Assembly: GCA_019456185.1 (NCBI GenBank)
Contig: VRUH01000035.1
Coordinates: 1-42,810, forward strand
DNA from: Candidatus Glassbacteria bacterium
Lineage (GTDB): Bacteria; Gemmatimonadota; Glassbacteria; GWA2-58-10
Direction: 5' to 3'
Length of the DNA stretch: 42,810 nt
Shown here one piece after another: positions 1 to 9,129 of the stretch. The stretch's first letter is position 1; each line of letters starts with the position of its first letter. The notes under the pieces were generated by a model. It was not told the DNA's origin, searched no databases, and worked only from the letters and a program-made list of their open reading frames with translations. The position numbers and the translations under genes are program-made.

Positions 1-1863
1 GCACACCGGGTTGAGTCCGGGGTCGCGTGATCCGGTCAGCTTATCCAGTTTCTCGCGGATTTCGCCGCCCTCGGCAATCAGATCTTTCAGGCGGTAGAAC
101 CTTTCCTGGAGTGCCCGGATGAAGACCTCGCCCAATGCCGACAGTTCTCCCGGCCCCCACCCCTCAACCCGCACCTTGCCCAGCATATTCTCCAGATAGT
201 CGGCGTACTGGGGGATAAAAACGTCCAGCGGGCTGATCACGTCGGCGAACGTGCCGGTGAAATCCGCCAGCACGATACTGGTCGGCACCCTCGGGTCACT
301 GCCCTTGAACTGCAGCAACTCGTCACCATCGCCGAAAAACACGACCCCGGTGTCAGGCTCACAGCGCCCCACGAATATATTCAGCACCGCCTCGGTGCCC
401 AGCAGCTCAGCCTGCGCGTTAACAAAACCCTCGTGGCGGTAATAGTCGTAAGACACTTTATCGGTAGCCAGGCCCTGGATGTATGGCCGGTTGAAATAGG
501 TAACCGGTACGGTTCCGATACCCGTCAGGTTCTCATTACGGCTGAGATGCAACACCACCGGCGTATTCGCGCCCAGCAGGCTCAGGATCTCGCGGCGGTC
601 GAACGTATACTCAAGGTAGCCCGCGGCCATGTTCTTGGCCTCTTCCAACTCGTAATCCCGGTTGAGGTAGTAGAGCACGTTGCGGTAGACTTTACGCAGG
701 ATTCTGATCTGCTCCTCCGTGCTGTCCTGCTGCTTCAGCACGGCGATAAACACCTCGCGATATGAGCCCGCTGCTCGCTTGGTGCTCTGGCTGCGCATCA
801 GCCGTCCCAGGTTGATATACTCCAGTTTGCCGTAGCAGCGGATGAAGTCGTCAAGCAACTGGCTGGCTGAATCCTCGATATGCTCGTCCTCGACCATTTT
901 CCCATCGACAATCCGGCAGCCGGACAGCCAGTGGATATTCATGTTGAACTCTTCGCTGATCCCCAGCATCGATTCCTCGGTGGGCGGGATCTCGCTGAGC
1001 TCCGCGTACATCTCGTTGCGCCAGGACGGGTTGTTGGGGTCGTCGTGATGCAGGGCCGAGGGGACTGCGGCGCGGAAATTTTCGAGAGCCTGGTCGAACA
1101 GACGGGCCGCGCCCTCCTGCTGCTGCGCTCCCCATCTGCGGCAGCGCTTGAGGTAGCCGCCAAGTTCCTCGAACAGCGAAAAATCGAACCGCTTCCCGTC
1201 TTTGGCGAAAAAATCGAGTTCACGCACGTAGTTGTTGCTGCGCCGCTGATAAAGGTCGACAATTTCCAGTACGCGTTCCCTGAATTCAGCCTGCTTGCCG
1301 ATAACATCCCTGATCTCGGCGAATTTCTGTGGCGTAACCAGACGGCCGCCGCTCTCGATCTTGTAGTAGTAGCGGTTGGCCGTGCCCACGCTGACCATCG
1401 AAAGACGGATCTGGTCGATAATCTCCTCGACCGTGAAATAGCGCGGGGTCATTTTCCAGCTTTCACCCCGCAGCTTGAACGCCTCGCGGACCTTGGGGTC
1501 GCGGCGGCCGGTGAACCGGATCATCGCAGAGGGCACCACCTCGCGCAGCAATTCCCCGGCGCGGAAACAGCGGTCCATGTCGTCGGGGATCGAGCGCACC
1601 ATCACATGCTCTCCGCGCGAGACCAGGGCCACGAGGTCGTCGAAAACTTCCTGCTGACTGTCCTCGTCCATCGCCCTGCCGGATTTACGCTGGTACTCCT
1701 CGATAAAATCCATCGCCAGGGTAACATGCAGATCCTGGCCGACGATCATGCTGTTCAACGAGGGGAACACGTCGCCCATGTGGTATTTAAGGTTACCGCA
1801 GCTGTCGCGTTCCAGCGGGTGGGGGCCGTAGAGGGTAAGCTTATCGTAGGATGTAACCTTCAT
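1..1863 (-). CDS. Large protein of unknown function (3' end outside window)
   Basis: The frame is open from an ATG at 1863 to the window edge, giving at least 621 residues, so the C-terminus is missing. The N-terminus reads MKVTSYDKLTLYGPHPLERD. I do not recognise the family. No signal peptide, membrane segment or nucleotide-binding motif is evident. The protein is rich in charged helical stretches, with a more beta-like, glycine-containing part late in the sequence (VVFFGDGDELLQFKG followed by SIVLADFTGTFADV, near residues 520-550). It lies about 60 bp downstream of the cyclase-ATPase-TPR gene on the same strand and is probably co-transcribed with it, so it may be an effector or partner of that regulator; this is inference from position only. 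I checked the translation by hand over most of the interval and found no stop. Confidence 0.75.
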   Translation of the reverse strand, partial: MKVTSYDKLTLYGPHPLERDSCGNLKYHMGDVFPSLNSMIVGQDLHVTLAMDFIEEYQRKSGRAMDEDSQQEVFDDLVALVSRGEHVMVRSIPDDMDRCFRAGELLREVVPSAMIRFTGRRDPKVREAFKLRGESWKMTPRYFTVEEIIDQIRLSMVSVGTANRYYYKIESGGRLVTPQKFAEIRDVIGKQAEFRERVLEIVDLYQRRSNNYVRELDFFAKDGKRFDFSLFEELGGYLKRCRRWGAQQQEGAARLFDQALENFRAAVPSALHHDDPNNPSWRNEMYAELSEIPPTEESMLGISEEFNMNIHWLSGCRIVDGKMVEDEHIEDSASQLLDDFIRCYGKLEYINLGRLMRSQSTKRAAGSYREVFIAVLKQQDSTEEQIRILRKVYRNVLYYLNRDYELEEAKNMAAGYLEYTFDRREILSLLGANTPVVLHLSRNENLTGIGTVPVTYFNRPYIQGLATDKVSYDYYRHEGFVNAQAELLGTEAVLNIFVGRCEPDTGVVFFGDGDELLQFKGSDPRVPTSIVLADFTGTFADVISPLDVFIPQYADYLENMLGKVRVEGWGPGELSALGEVFIRALQERFYRLKDLIAEGGEIREKLDKLTGSRDPGLNPVC

Positions 1864-1922
1864 TAATGCGCAGTTTTTCCGCTCCCGAGCGGCTCGGGAA
1901 AGCTGATTGAACAACTGTTGGC

Positions 1923-4493
1923 TCAGGCACGCTGAAAGATATAGTGACTGATATTCTGGCGCTGCTCGTCGGTGACAGCCCTGGCCAGCGCCTTCTTGAA
2001 ATACTCCATCGCCTCCGCGTAGTCGCCGCCCTCCTCCATCACGATCCCGATATTGACCAGGTTGTCCGCCACCTGCTCGTCGAGGTTCAATTTCTCGGCC
2101 AGGTTGAGGCTTTTCTCGAAAAACTTCATCGCCTTTTCCCGGTTCTCCCTGATCCGCTCGATTTCACCCGCGCTGGTCAGGGCGTCGCACAGCATCTTGA
2201 AATCCCTGGCCTCGCCGGCGAGTTTGCTGCAGGTGCTGAAGTGGCTGAACGCCTCCTCGAGCATCCCGGCCAGGTATTCAACCTGGGCCAGCTTGTACAC
2301 GTTGCGCAGACGGCAGTCTTTTTTCTCATCCTCGCCCATACCGGCGTTGTCCAGCATCCCGATCAGTTTGCCGTAAAGCTCCACGGCGGCTTTGCTGCTG
2401 AACTGGCGTGCGCACTGGTCGCCGGCGGACTCCAGGTAAAACACCGCCTTGTCGGCTTTATCACCCTTCTCGAAATGGAACGCCAGCCGGTAGTGCTCGT
2501 CCTTGGGTACTTCCTTATCGCCGTAAATATCCTCGATACATTCCCCCAGCAGTCCGTGGAGGATTGTCTTGTTGTAATTGAGCAGCGTGTTGTAGCACAC
2601 TTCGCTGATCAGCACGTTGGCGAACACGTGGAACCCGCTGTCGCCGTCACCGCCGCGCGAGACGATCATTCGCGCCTGTACAAAATTATCCAGCAACTCA
2701 TCCAGCTGATCCCGGTCCCCTCCGGCGCGGCCGTGGAGATCGCCCAGCAGCGCGGTGCTGAACTCCATGCCGGTAACGCTGGCCTCGAAGAGCAGCTTGC
2801 GCGCCTCCTCGTCGAGCTTGTCGATCCTGGTCTGCACCATCCCGTGGATCGAGTCCGGCAGCTCCACGTCCTCCTCCTTGGGATTGACCACCCAGACCGG
2901 GCTGCCCTCCTGGACCTCCTCCTGAATCAACACTTCCCTGTCGATCAGGGAAAACGTGATCTCCTCGATATAGAACGGGTTGCCGCCTGATTTCTCGAAG
3001 ATCAGTTTCGCGAGCCGGTCGGTGAGGATCAGCCCTTTGAGCATGCCCTGCACCATGCCGGTAGTCTCTTCCCGAGAAAGCGGCAGGATCACGAGCTGGT
3101 AGAAATTGTCGCCTTCCCGCCATTTTTCCGACGGGACATAGTCGGGCCGGTACATGGTGACAAACAGGGTGGGACGGACCGGCTGGAGGTTGTCGAGCAG
3201 GAAATCGATCAGTTCGCGGCTTAGCTCGTCTAGCCAGTGGAGGTCGTCAAGCAGGAGGTACATCGCCTCGCCCTCGCCTTCGAGCGCTGATGAGGCTTCG
3301 AGGAAGATACGGAGCGAGGTGAAAATCAGTTCCTTGAGCTCGTCGGGCTTGATCCGCTTGATCGCTTCCGGATCGCGGGGCACGCCCAGCAGGTAGGCCA
3401 GATAGTCCTCGTGCTCGTCGAGACGGGCGCGGGTCTGCTCGCGCTCGCCCTCGTCCAGCAGCGCCAGGGTCTTGAGGCGCTCGCAGGTTTCCTCCCACTT
3501 CCGCCGGACTGTCTCGACCGGATCGCCTTCGCTGACTCCCATCAGGTTTTTGAACACGCTGACAAACACCCAGTAGGGAGCGTCGGCGTAAGAGATTGTC
3601 TTGCCCTTGAGCAGAAGCCCGCGGGGGCAGGGACCGCGGGTCAGGAACTCGTGGACCATCCGGCTCTTGCCCATCCCGCCGTCGGCGCTAAGGCCCGCCA
3701 CCTTGATCCGCTCCGGTCTGCCGCCGGAGAAATAGTCCTCCATGAATTTGCCGAGCGCTGCCCATTCGCTTTCACGGCCCACATAGGCCTTGCTCTTGGC
3801 CAGCGTGTCGCGCTCCCAGCGCTCGACCCGCTCCTTCAGCACCCCGTGGACCCGGAACACCTGCAGGGGCTTGCTCTTGCCCTTGACCGAGATCGGCTCC
3901 AGTTCCTCGCAATCGAAAATATCGCCGGCCTGCTCGCGCGTATTTTCACTGACCATGATCGTGTTGACTTCGGCACTGGTCTCCAGGCGGCTGGCGGTAT
4001 TGACCGTATCGCCCATCACCGTGAAATCCTTCTCGCCGCGGTCGCCGAGTTCACCGGCCACCACCAGCCCGGAGTTGATCCCGATCCTGCAGCCCAGGTT
4101 AATGCCCTTGGACTTCATGATCTTGTTGACGTGGTCCATCTTGCCCAGCATACCCAGCGCGGCGCGCACCGCACGCTCGGCGTCGTCCTCGCTGGCCTTC
4201 TTGGCGCCGAACAGGGCCATGATGCAATCGCCGATATACTTGTCCACCATCCCGCCGTAGCGCACTATCTCCGAGGAGAGCACCTTGAACACGTTGTCGA
4301 TAATCTGGGTCACTTCCTCGGGGTCGAGCTTCTCGCTCATCGCCGTGAAGCCCTTGATATCAAGGAACAGCACGGTAACGTTCCGGCGCTCACCCTTCTT
4401 GAGCGTAATCTGCTCGCGGCGGTCCTGCTCGCGGTCGGTGAACAGCTTGTCCATGTCGGTTGTGAGCAGCTGCGACCAATCATCCTGTGACAT
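1923..4493 (-). CDS. Class III adenylate/guanylate cyclase fused to AAA-type ATPase and TPR repeats
   Basis: 856 residues from the ATG at 4493, chosen because AAGGAG sits 6 nt upstream; an upstream in-frame ATG at 4544 lacks such a site. Residues about 37-190 form a class III nucleotide cyclase domain: VTVLFLDIKGF and YIGDCIMALFG supply the two metal-binding aspartates (about D45 and D89), and GDTVNTASRLE is the typical substrate-region motif. A P-loop ATPase follows, with a Walker A-like ADGGMGKSR (lysine about 276) and a Walker B-like LLLDDLHWLDE, then a helical region with TPR-like repeats to the C-terminus. There is no membrane segment, so it is probably a cytosolic sensor-regulator that makes a cyclic nucleotide. 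This architecture is a known cyclase-ATPase-TPR family; the input signal is unknown. The downstream neighbour is the large unknown protein. Confidence 0.9.
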   Translation of the reverse strand: MSQDDWSQLLTTDMDKLFTDREQDRREQITLKKGERRNVTVLFLDIKGFTAMSEKLDPEEVTQIIDNVFKVLSSEIVRYGGMVDKYIGDCIMALFGAKKASEDDAERAVRAALGMLGKMDHVNKIMKSKGINLGCRIGINSGLVVAGELGDRGEKDFTVMGDTVNTASRLETSAEVNTIMVSENTREQAGDIFDCEELEPISVKGKSKPLQVFRVHGVLKERVERWERDTLAKSKAYVGRESEWAALGKFMEDYFSGGRPERIKVAGLSADGGMGKSRMVHEFLTRGPCPRGLLLKGKTISYADAPYWVFVSVFKNLMGVSEGDPVETVRRKWEETCERLKTLALLDEGEREQTRARLDEHEDYLAYLLGVPRDPEAIKRIKPDELKELIFTSLRIFLEASSALEGEGEAMYLLLDDLHWLDELSRELIDFLLDNLQPVRPTLFVTMYRPDYVPSEKWREGDNFYQLVILPLSREETTGMVQGMLKGLILTDRLAKLIFEKSGGNPFYIEEITFSLIDREVLIQEEVQEGSPVWVVNPKEEDVELPDSIHGMVQTRIDKLDEEARKLLFEASVTGMEFSTALLGDLHGRAGGDRDQLDELLDNFVQARMIVSRGGDGDSGFHVFANVLISEVCYNTLLNYNKTILHGLLGECIEDIYGDKEVPKDEHYRLAFHFEKGDKADKAVFYLESAGDQCARQFSSKAAVELYGKLIGMLDNAGMGEDEKKDCRLRNVYKLAQVEYLAGMLEEAFSHFSTCSKLAGEARDFKMLCDALTSAGEIERIRENREKAMKFFEKSLNLAEKLNLDEQVADNLVNIGIVMEEGGDYAEAMEYFKKALARAVTDEQRQNISHYIFQRA

Positions 4494-4909
4494 GGGGGTC
4501 TCCTTGCGGGGAATGCGATGCCAACGGGTACGCGTGCTACTCATTATTCATTTAACAGAACCAACCGCATCATCCCATTCTTTATATTTATCGATAAGGC
4601 TTTTCAGATACGCCCGCACAACTTTGAATATCTTTTTCAAGAAACTCTGCTTTCGCCTCTACTAACCTTAAATCAAGCTCTATCCTCATGATTCGTTTCC
4701 ATAAGACACAACCCCCTGTTTCCCCCTTTACTAAGGGGGACTAAAACCGCAAAAACTCGTACGCCATGCAAACAAAATACATACTTTGTAGCCAGCCATT
4801 TACCTTAGTCAACAAACTTAATAATTCCTAACACTTTACCGGTAAAACAAAGATCGAAAAATTCCCCCTTAGAAAAGGGGGTGCCCGCGTAGCGGGCGGG
4901 GGTTGTTTC
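4494..4909. other. Intergenic region containing repeat copy 1
   Basis: 416 bp between the cyclase start and the stop of the DUF559 nuclease gene. It holds the cyclase ribosome-binding site and upstream region, and repeat copy 1 (4706-4906), which ends 3 bp before the DUF559 stop codon. No credible gene was seen. Confidence 0.7.
4706..4906 (+). repeat. Inverted-repeat element, copy 1 (next to DUF559 gene)
   Basis: The element begins ACACAACCCCCTGTTTCCCC and ends with GGGGGTTGT, so its ends are inverted copies of each other. Inside are two small hairpins, CCCCCTTTACTAAGGGGG and a CCCGC..GCGGG hairpin near 4884-4897. The same end sequences recur in copies 2 and 3. The outer tails seen in the other copies (GAAGCTGTTTCATAAC) are only weakly matched here (GATTCGTTTCCATAAG just upstream), so this copy looks older or truncated. 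Confidence 0.75.
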
Positions 4910-5290
4910 TTAAATACCTAAATCTTTTTTCTTTTCCTCGAATGCGTCAATCACAAGTTCCAATTGGCTGACTACTCCCTGAATGTTGCTTTTTGCGTCC
5001 TTGTCGAGAAAACGAATGACTTTCATGCCTAAAGACTCCAGAAATCCCTGTCGTGCCTTGTCTTGCTCCAGCCGTTTATCGTGGCTGGAGCCATCAATTT
5101 CTATCACCAGATGAAGATCATGACAAAAGAAATCTACTATAAAATCACCGACAGGCTTCTGTCTGGCGAATTGATAACCGCGAAGTTTGCGTGCCTTTAA
5201 CTGTTCCCAAAGTAGTACTTCCACCAGAGTACTATTTTTCCGGAGCTTACGTGAGAGGGTTTTGAGCTTGGAGTTGTAGTGAATTTTCAA
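4910..5290 (-). CDS. DUF559-family endonuclease-like protein
   Basis: 126 residues. The start is a TTG at 5290 preceded by AGAGGG with a 5-nt gap; the N-terminus MKIHYNSKLKTLSRKLRKNS is the usual start of the family. The core PVGDFIVDFFCHDLHLVIEIDG carries the PD-(D/E)xK-like residues (D in GDFIVDF, E and D in VIEIDG) of Vsr/restriction-like nucleases. DUF559 proteins are common, poorly characterised and often sit beside short dispersed repeats. Here the stop codon lies 3 bp beyond repeat copy 1, and a possible decayed repeat end (ACAACACCCCTTCTC) lies between its start and the thiC stop. It is probably part of, or a passenger of, the repeat family. It is unrelated in function to thiC. Confidence 0.85.
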   Translation of the reverse strand: MKIHYNSKLKTLSRKLRKNSTLVEVLLWEQLKARKLRGYQFARQKPVGDFIVDFFCHDLHLVIEIDGSSHDKRLEQDKARQGFLESLGMKVIRFLDKDAKSNIQGVVSQLELVIDAFEEKKKDLGI

Positions 5291-5324
5291 TTTGACCCTC
5301 TTAAAAAGCTAACAACACCCCTTC

Positions 5325-6584
5325 TCACTCCTTCAGCGCGCAGAGTTCCGAGCACATGGTGCACAGGTTCTCATCGGCCGGCCTGCTCATCGCCCGCATC
5401 GTGCGGGCCAGCTCGGGGTCGATCGCCAGCTCGTACATTTTCTCCCAGTCGAGCGCCTTGCGCGCGGTGCTCATCGCCCTGTCCCAGTCGGCCGCGCCGG
5501 GCAGGCCCTTGGCCAGATCGGCGGCGTGGGCGGCGATCCGGCAGCAGATCACCCCGGTGCGGACATCCTCCAGGGTTGGCAGGCGAAGGTGCTCGGCCGG
5601 AGTGACATAGCAGAGGAAGTCCGCCCCGGCGGCCCCGGCCACTGCTCCGCCGATAGCCGAAGTCAGATGGTCGTAACCGGGGGCAATATCGGTCACCAGC
5701 GGTCCGAGCACGTAGAACGGCGCGCCGTCGCAGAGCCTTTTCTCCAGTTCGATATTGAGCCGCACCTGGTCGAGCGGTACGTGGCCCGGCCCCTCGACCA
5801 TCGACTGCACACCCGCCTCGCGGGCGCGCTGGACCAGCTCGCCCAGGACCATCAGTTCGGCAACCTGCCCGCGGTCGGTTGCGTCGGCGATCGAACCCGG
5901 CCGCAGCCCGTCCCCCAGGCTGAGCGTGACGTTATACTCCGCCGATATTTTCAGGATTTCATCGTAATAGGTGTAGAGCGGGTTTTCCAGGCCCGTAGCC
6001 CTCATCCAGCGGTAGAGGAACGACCCGCCGCGGCTGACTATCCCGGTCACCCTGCCCTGCATGTCTATTTGACGGACGCCCTCGCGGGTCAGGCCGCAGT
6101 GGACGGTGATGAAATCCGCGCCCAGACGGCAGTGTTCGCGCACAACCTCGATAAAGTCCTCTTCGCTCACGGCGTCGAAACTGCACCCGCGCTCGACAAC
6201 TTCGACCGCTAATTTATAAATCGGCACGGTCCCCACCGGAACTTCACTCTTTTCCAGGGTCAGTTTCAGCATCCGCTCCAGGTCCGGACCGGTCGAGAGG
6301 TCCATCACAGCATCTGCGCCGGCCTCGATAGCCGCCCGCAGCTTGCACAGCTCCTCCTCCGGCGTACCGGCGTCGCGGCTGGTCCCGAAATTAGCGTTGA
6401 CCTTCGTCCGGGTGTTCTCGCCCACGGCGGTCGGACGGACTATTCCGTCGCGAAGGCGATTGCCCAGCACCACGGTCCGTCCACGGGCCAGGGAATCGGC
6501 CAGCTGTTTTGCATCAAGCGGCTCGTTAACGGCCGCCTGCCGGATCATTTCCTCCGGCACGGAAAAATCCCATCGCTTTTCCAT
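5325..6584 (-). CDS. thiC: Phosphomethylpyrimidine synthase (ThiC)
   Basis: 419 residues. It would be the radical-SAM enzyme that rearranges aminoimidazole ribotide to HMP-phosphate in thiamine synthesis. Recognisable motifs are NANFGTS, MDLSTGPDLE, TVHCGLTREG, GIVSRGGSF, SLGDGLRPGSIADATD, EGPGHVP, LGPLVTDIAPGYDH and CYVTPAEHL. The C-terminal cluster motif is CTMCSELC (C-x2-C-x3-C), the shorter version seen in many archaeal and anaerobe ThiC proteins rather than the C-x2-C-x4-C of the proteobacterial form. I chose the ATG at 6584, with GGAG 8 nt upstream and an N-terminus of canonical length; a GTG at 6644 would add 20 residues. No TPP riboswitch-like leader lies directly upstream, because the preceding gene ends about 75 nt away. 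The paralogue BzaF (5-hydroxybenzimidazole synthase) is an alternative. Confidence 0.87.
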   Translation of the reverse strand: MEKRWDFSVPEEMIRQAAVNEPLDAKQLADSLARGRTVVLGNRLRDGIVRPTAVGENTRTKVNANFGTSRDAGTPEEELCKLRAAIEAGADAVMDLSTGPDLERMLKLTLEKSEVPVGTVPIYKLAVEVVERGCSFDAVSEEDFIEVVREHCRLGADFITVHCGLTREGVRQIDMQGRVTGIVSRGGSFLYRWMRATGLENPLYTYYDEILKISAEYNVTLSLGDGLRPGSIADATDRGQVAELMVLGELVQRAREAGVQSMVEGPGHVPLDQVRLNIELEKRLCDGAPFYVLGPLVTDIAPGYDHLTSAIGGAVAGAAGADFLCYVTPAEHLRLPTLEDVRTGVICCRIAAHAADLAKGLPGAADWDRAMSTARKALDWEKMYELAIDPELARTMRAMSRPADENLCTMCSELCALKE

Positions 6585-6659
6585 CTCCACGTCTCCACGT
6601 AAAAAGCCCACGCTCACGCCGCGGCGCAGGCCGATTAACTCCACCCTGAGGAAGACAAC

Positions 6660-7466
6660 TTAAAGCAGCTCTATCTGGTACTGTCCCAGCCCCTTCTTAC
6701 GCACGAGCTGCAGGGAATCGAACGCCTGTTCCGGCGCCATCTTGAATACGATATCGGGCACCAGGCTTTTTTTCATGCATGCCTGGTAGAAATCCTTCAG
6801 CGGGAAACTGCCGGCGCCCAGGGGCAGGCGCTCGCTGTCGCGTACCCGGGCATCGCTGAGATAAACCAGTTCCAGCCTTCCGCCGAGCAGGTTGACCCAG
6901 CTGGTGATTTTTTTCTTACTGAACGCATACGCCCCGGCAACGTCGAGGCAGACGCCGCAGAGTTCGGGCGGGAGACCATCGAGCAGACGGAGCTGGATTT
7001 CCGGCTCGTCCTCGAACATGTTGGCGAACAGCACGCGCACGTCCAGCCTGGCGGCGTAGTCGAGCACGCGCCGCCAGAGCGGCCGGCAGACCTCGAACCA
7101 CTGGTCCAGCACCCGGGCGTGGAGCAGGGTGTTGTAACCGGTGAAAAAGGTGACGAACTCCGCCTCGAGGGCGGCGGCGATATCGAGCGTGCGGATGTAG
7201 AGCTTCTGGGTGTGCTCGCGGATATAGGGATCGAGACTGCCGGGCGCCAGGTCGTAGAACGGCCCCTGAACGAGACGGCCGATCCCTTGCTGGCGCAGGG
7301 TTCGTCCAAGCCGGGAAACAGCCGGCAACTCACAGACTTTCAGGATCCACTCCGGGTCGTTAAGCTCGAATTCCACTCCCATGCCTGCTTCGCCCAGCTG
7401 ATCGATCAAGCCTGTTACCGCGGCGTAAGGCGCCGAAATAAAATAGTCGAGCTGGCTGGCGGTCAT
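6660..7466 (-). CDS. Xylose-isomerase-like / AP-endonuclease-2-like TIM-barrel protein
   Basis: 268 residues, soluble. The pattern of strands followed by acidic or histidine-bearing turns (GVEFEL, EFVTFFTGYNT, VRVLFANMFEDEPE, CGVCLDVAGAYAF, LELVYLSDAR) fits the sugar-phosphate isomerase/AP endonuclease 2 TIM-barrel superfamily. No signal peptide is present. The start ATG overlaps the stop of the upstream DUF885-like gene (ATGA, 4 bp) and is preceded by GGGAG, so the two are translationally coupled. thiC follows on the same strand. The specific substrate cannot be assigned. Several usual metal ligands of the superfamily look substituted, and isomerase activity should not be assumed. Confidence 0.7.
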   Translation of the reverse strand: MTASQLDYFISAPYAAVTGLIDQLGEAGMGVEFELNDPEWILKVCELPAVSRLGRTLRQQGIGRLVQGPFYDLAPGSLDPYIREHTQKLYIRTLDIAAALEAEFVTFFTGYNTLLHARVLDQWFEVCRPLWRRVLDYAARLDVRVLFANMFEDEPEIQLRLLDGLPPELCGVCLDVAGAYAFSKKKITSWVNLLGGRLELVYLSDARVRDSERLPLGAGSFPLKDFYQACMKKSLVPDIVFKMAPEQAFDSLQLVRKKGLGQYQIELL

Positions 7467-9097
7467 CCTTTCTCCCTCCCAAGGGCTGCACTCAGCTTTT
7501 TTTCAGCCGATTTCGGGGGCAGGCCGCTGGCGCGGATCAGTCTGTCGTGGAAATCCTTGAGAGAAAACTCTTTACCGAGCGCCTTGCGGAACTTGCCGCA
7601 CCACTTTTCGATCATCAGCCTGCCGGCCAGCGCTCCTACCGATGAGGCCGGGGCAGCCGCCAGCGCGCTCACCACCTGCCAGGCCTGTTTCTCGCTTATC
7701 GCGGCGCGTCCGGCAAGTTCATTTACCGCCCGCTCCTCTTTCATCCCGCCGGTATGGATGTCCAGGTCTATCAGCACCCGCAGCGCGGCCAGCAGCCGTC
7801 CGTGGTGGTTGAGCAGGTTGAGCAGCTGCTCGTCGTCGAAAGCCCCGCTGCCGATAGTCGCACCCAGGATGTAGGATTCCCAGCCGGCCTCCAGTACGCT
7901 GCCGCGTGCCAGGTACGCCAGCCGCTCGCCGCAGTGACGGCGTCGCTGGACGAGGAACGTGTGCCTGCCGGGGTACACCTGACGGATAGCTGTCGCCAGG
8001 GCGTTGACCCGCGAATGGGCCGGCAGCAGGCGCTCACGGTCCTCATCAGCCGGCTGAGTTACGCAGAAACAAGCTATCGCCTCAGACTCGAAATGCGGAG
8101 GTTCGATATAACCCGCCACCGGCAGTATCGAGGTCTCGAACTCCGGTGTCTGCACAATTTCCAGTTTTCCCCCCGACGGCAGGGTCACCAATCCCGCGGA
8201 GCGGACCCGGCCGGCGACTTCATTGATTATGCCTCGCCAATGCTCAAGCAGGTTATCCGCCGCGGGCAGTTCGCTGTCCCGGGCCAGAGCGCTCCGCCAG
8301 TCTTTGGAGCCGCTGATTCCGGCGGCCGTTTCCTCAAGCCGGGCCAGTGCCCGATCGACCTCCTCCTCGGCCAGTTTGCGAAGGGAGCCGGTGTTTAAAT
8401 CGAGCTGGTGCTCGTGTTTGAGCAGGAAATCGAAAATATCCTCGCCCGCGGCGCAGACCCCGTCGCTGCGGGGCTGAGCCTCCTCGATCAGGAACTCCAC
8501 GAAATCCTCGAACGCTTTCAGGGCCTGGCTGCTGTACTTGCCGATCACGTTTTCCAGCTCCGGAACCTCGCGGGAGAGGATACCGGTAATCCGGGCCAGA
8601 TAGTCCCTGCCGCGGGCGCTGATCTCGACCGCGCGGATCGTCAGGATGTGGGGCAGATTCCCCCCGTAGCTCAGGTTAAGCCGGCCCTCGGTCAACACGC
8701 GAGGAATCTCGCGGAGGCGGTCAATCGCCCTCAGGGCGCGGAAATGGTACGGAGCGTTGGAGCGGGCCACAAGCTGGTAAACACCGTAGAGCGCCAGGCG
8801 GGGGTAAGTGGTGGCGTCGCGGTCGAGACTGGAGAAATCCACCTCCATGTTGATTCCCACCCGCAGCGCGCATTTCAGGTGCTGCACTTCGGCGGCCAGT
8901 TTACCCCTGACTTTGAGAGATTCCAACTGCTCCAGGTACTCCCGCTTCTTTTCCAGTTTTTTGCGGCGGGACACCTGATCCAGTTTTTCCAGCATGTCGT
9001 CGTAGCGATGGATCCCGGCGATAGTAGCTTCAACTGGGTTTTCACGCCAGAGGAACTCGAGAATATCGTCAATAACCTGCCCGGCCTCAGTGGCCAT
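7463..9097 (-). CDS. DUF885-like protein with degenerate metallopeptidase motif
   Basis: 544 residues, start ATG at 9097 with AAGGAG 5 nt upstream. The overall layout resembles the DUF885 family of presumed zinc carboxypeptidases: a long helical N-terminal half, then PAHSRVNALATAIRQVYPGR followed by histidine, then an EAGWESYILG segment. In typical members the corresponding motifs are HExxPGHH and EGWALYxE. Here the HE pair is replaced (IRQVYPGRH), and EGWALYxE has become EAGWESY, so the metal site is probably lost or changed. No signal peptide is seen. It heads a coupled unit with the TIM-barrel protein and probably thiC. Family assignment is moderate; catalytic activity is doubtful. Confidence 0.65.
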   Translation of the reverse strand: MATEAGQVIDDILEFLWRENPVEATIAGIHRYDDMLEKLDQVSRRKKLEKKREYLEQLESLKVRGKLAAEVQHLKCALRVGINMEVDFSSLDRDATTYPRLALYGVYQLVARSNAPYHFRALRAIDRLREIPRVLTEGRLNLSYGGNLPHILTIRAVEISARGRDYLARITGILSREVPELENVIGKYSSQALKAFEDFVEFLIEEAQPRSDGVCAAGEDIFDFLLKHEHQLDLNTGSLRKLAEEEVDRALARLEETAAGISGSKDWRSALARDSELPAADNLLEHWRGIINEVAGRVRSAGLVTLPSGGKLEIVQTPEFETSILPVAGYIEPPHFESEAIACFCVTQPADEDRERLLPAHSRVNALATAIRQVYPGRHTFLVQRRRHCGERLAYLARGSVLEAGWESYILGATIGSGAFDDEQLLNLLNHHGRLLAALRVLIDLDIHTGGMKEERAVNELAGRAAISEKQAWQVVSALAAAPASSVGALAGRLMIEKWCGKFRKALGKEFSLKDFHDRLIRASGLPPKSAEKKLSAALGREKG

Positions 9098-9129
9098 TCA
9101 ATCTCCTTAGGGTACCGGTAAACTTTGCT

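Noticed and set aside
880-1866. Open frame on the plus strand (328 codons)
   Set aside because: It is antisense to the minus-strand frame starting at 1863, which has better protein character and continues the cyclase transcription unit.
3411-4490. Open frame on the plus strand (359 codons)
   Set aside because: It is antisense to the cyclase domain, which is unmistakable.
6585-6660. Possible TPP riboswitch before thiC
   Set aside because: The space before thiC is too short and lacks the CUGAGA-type core; the upstream gene ends there.
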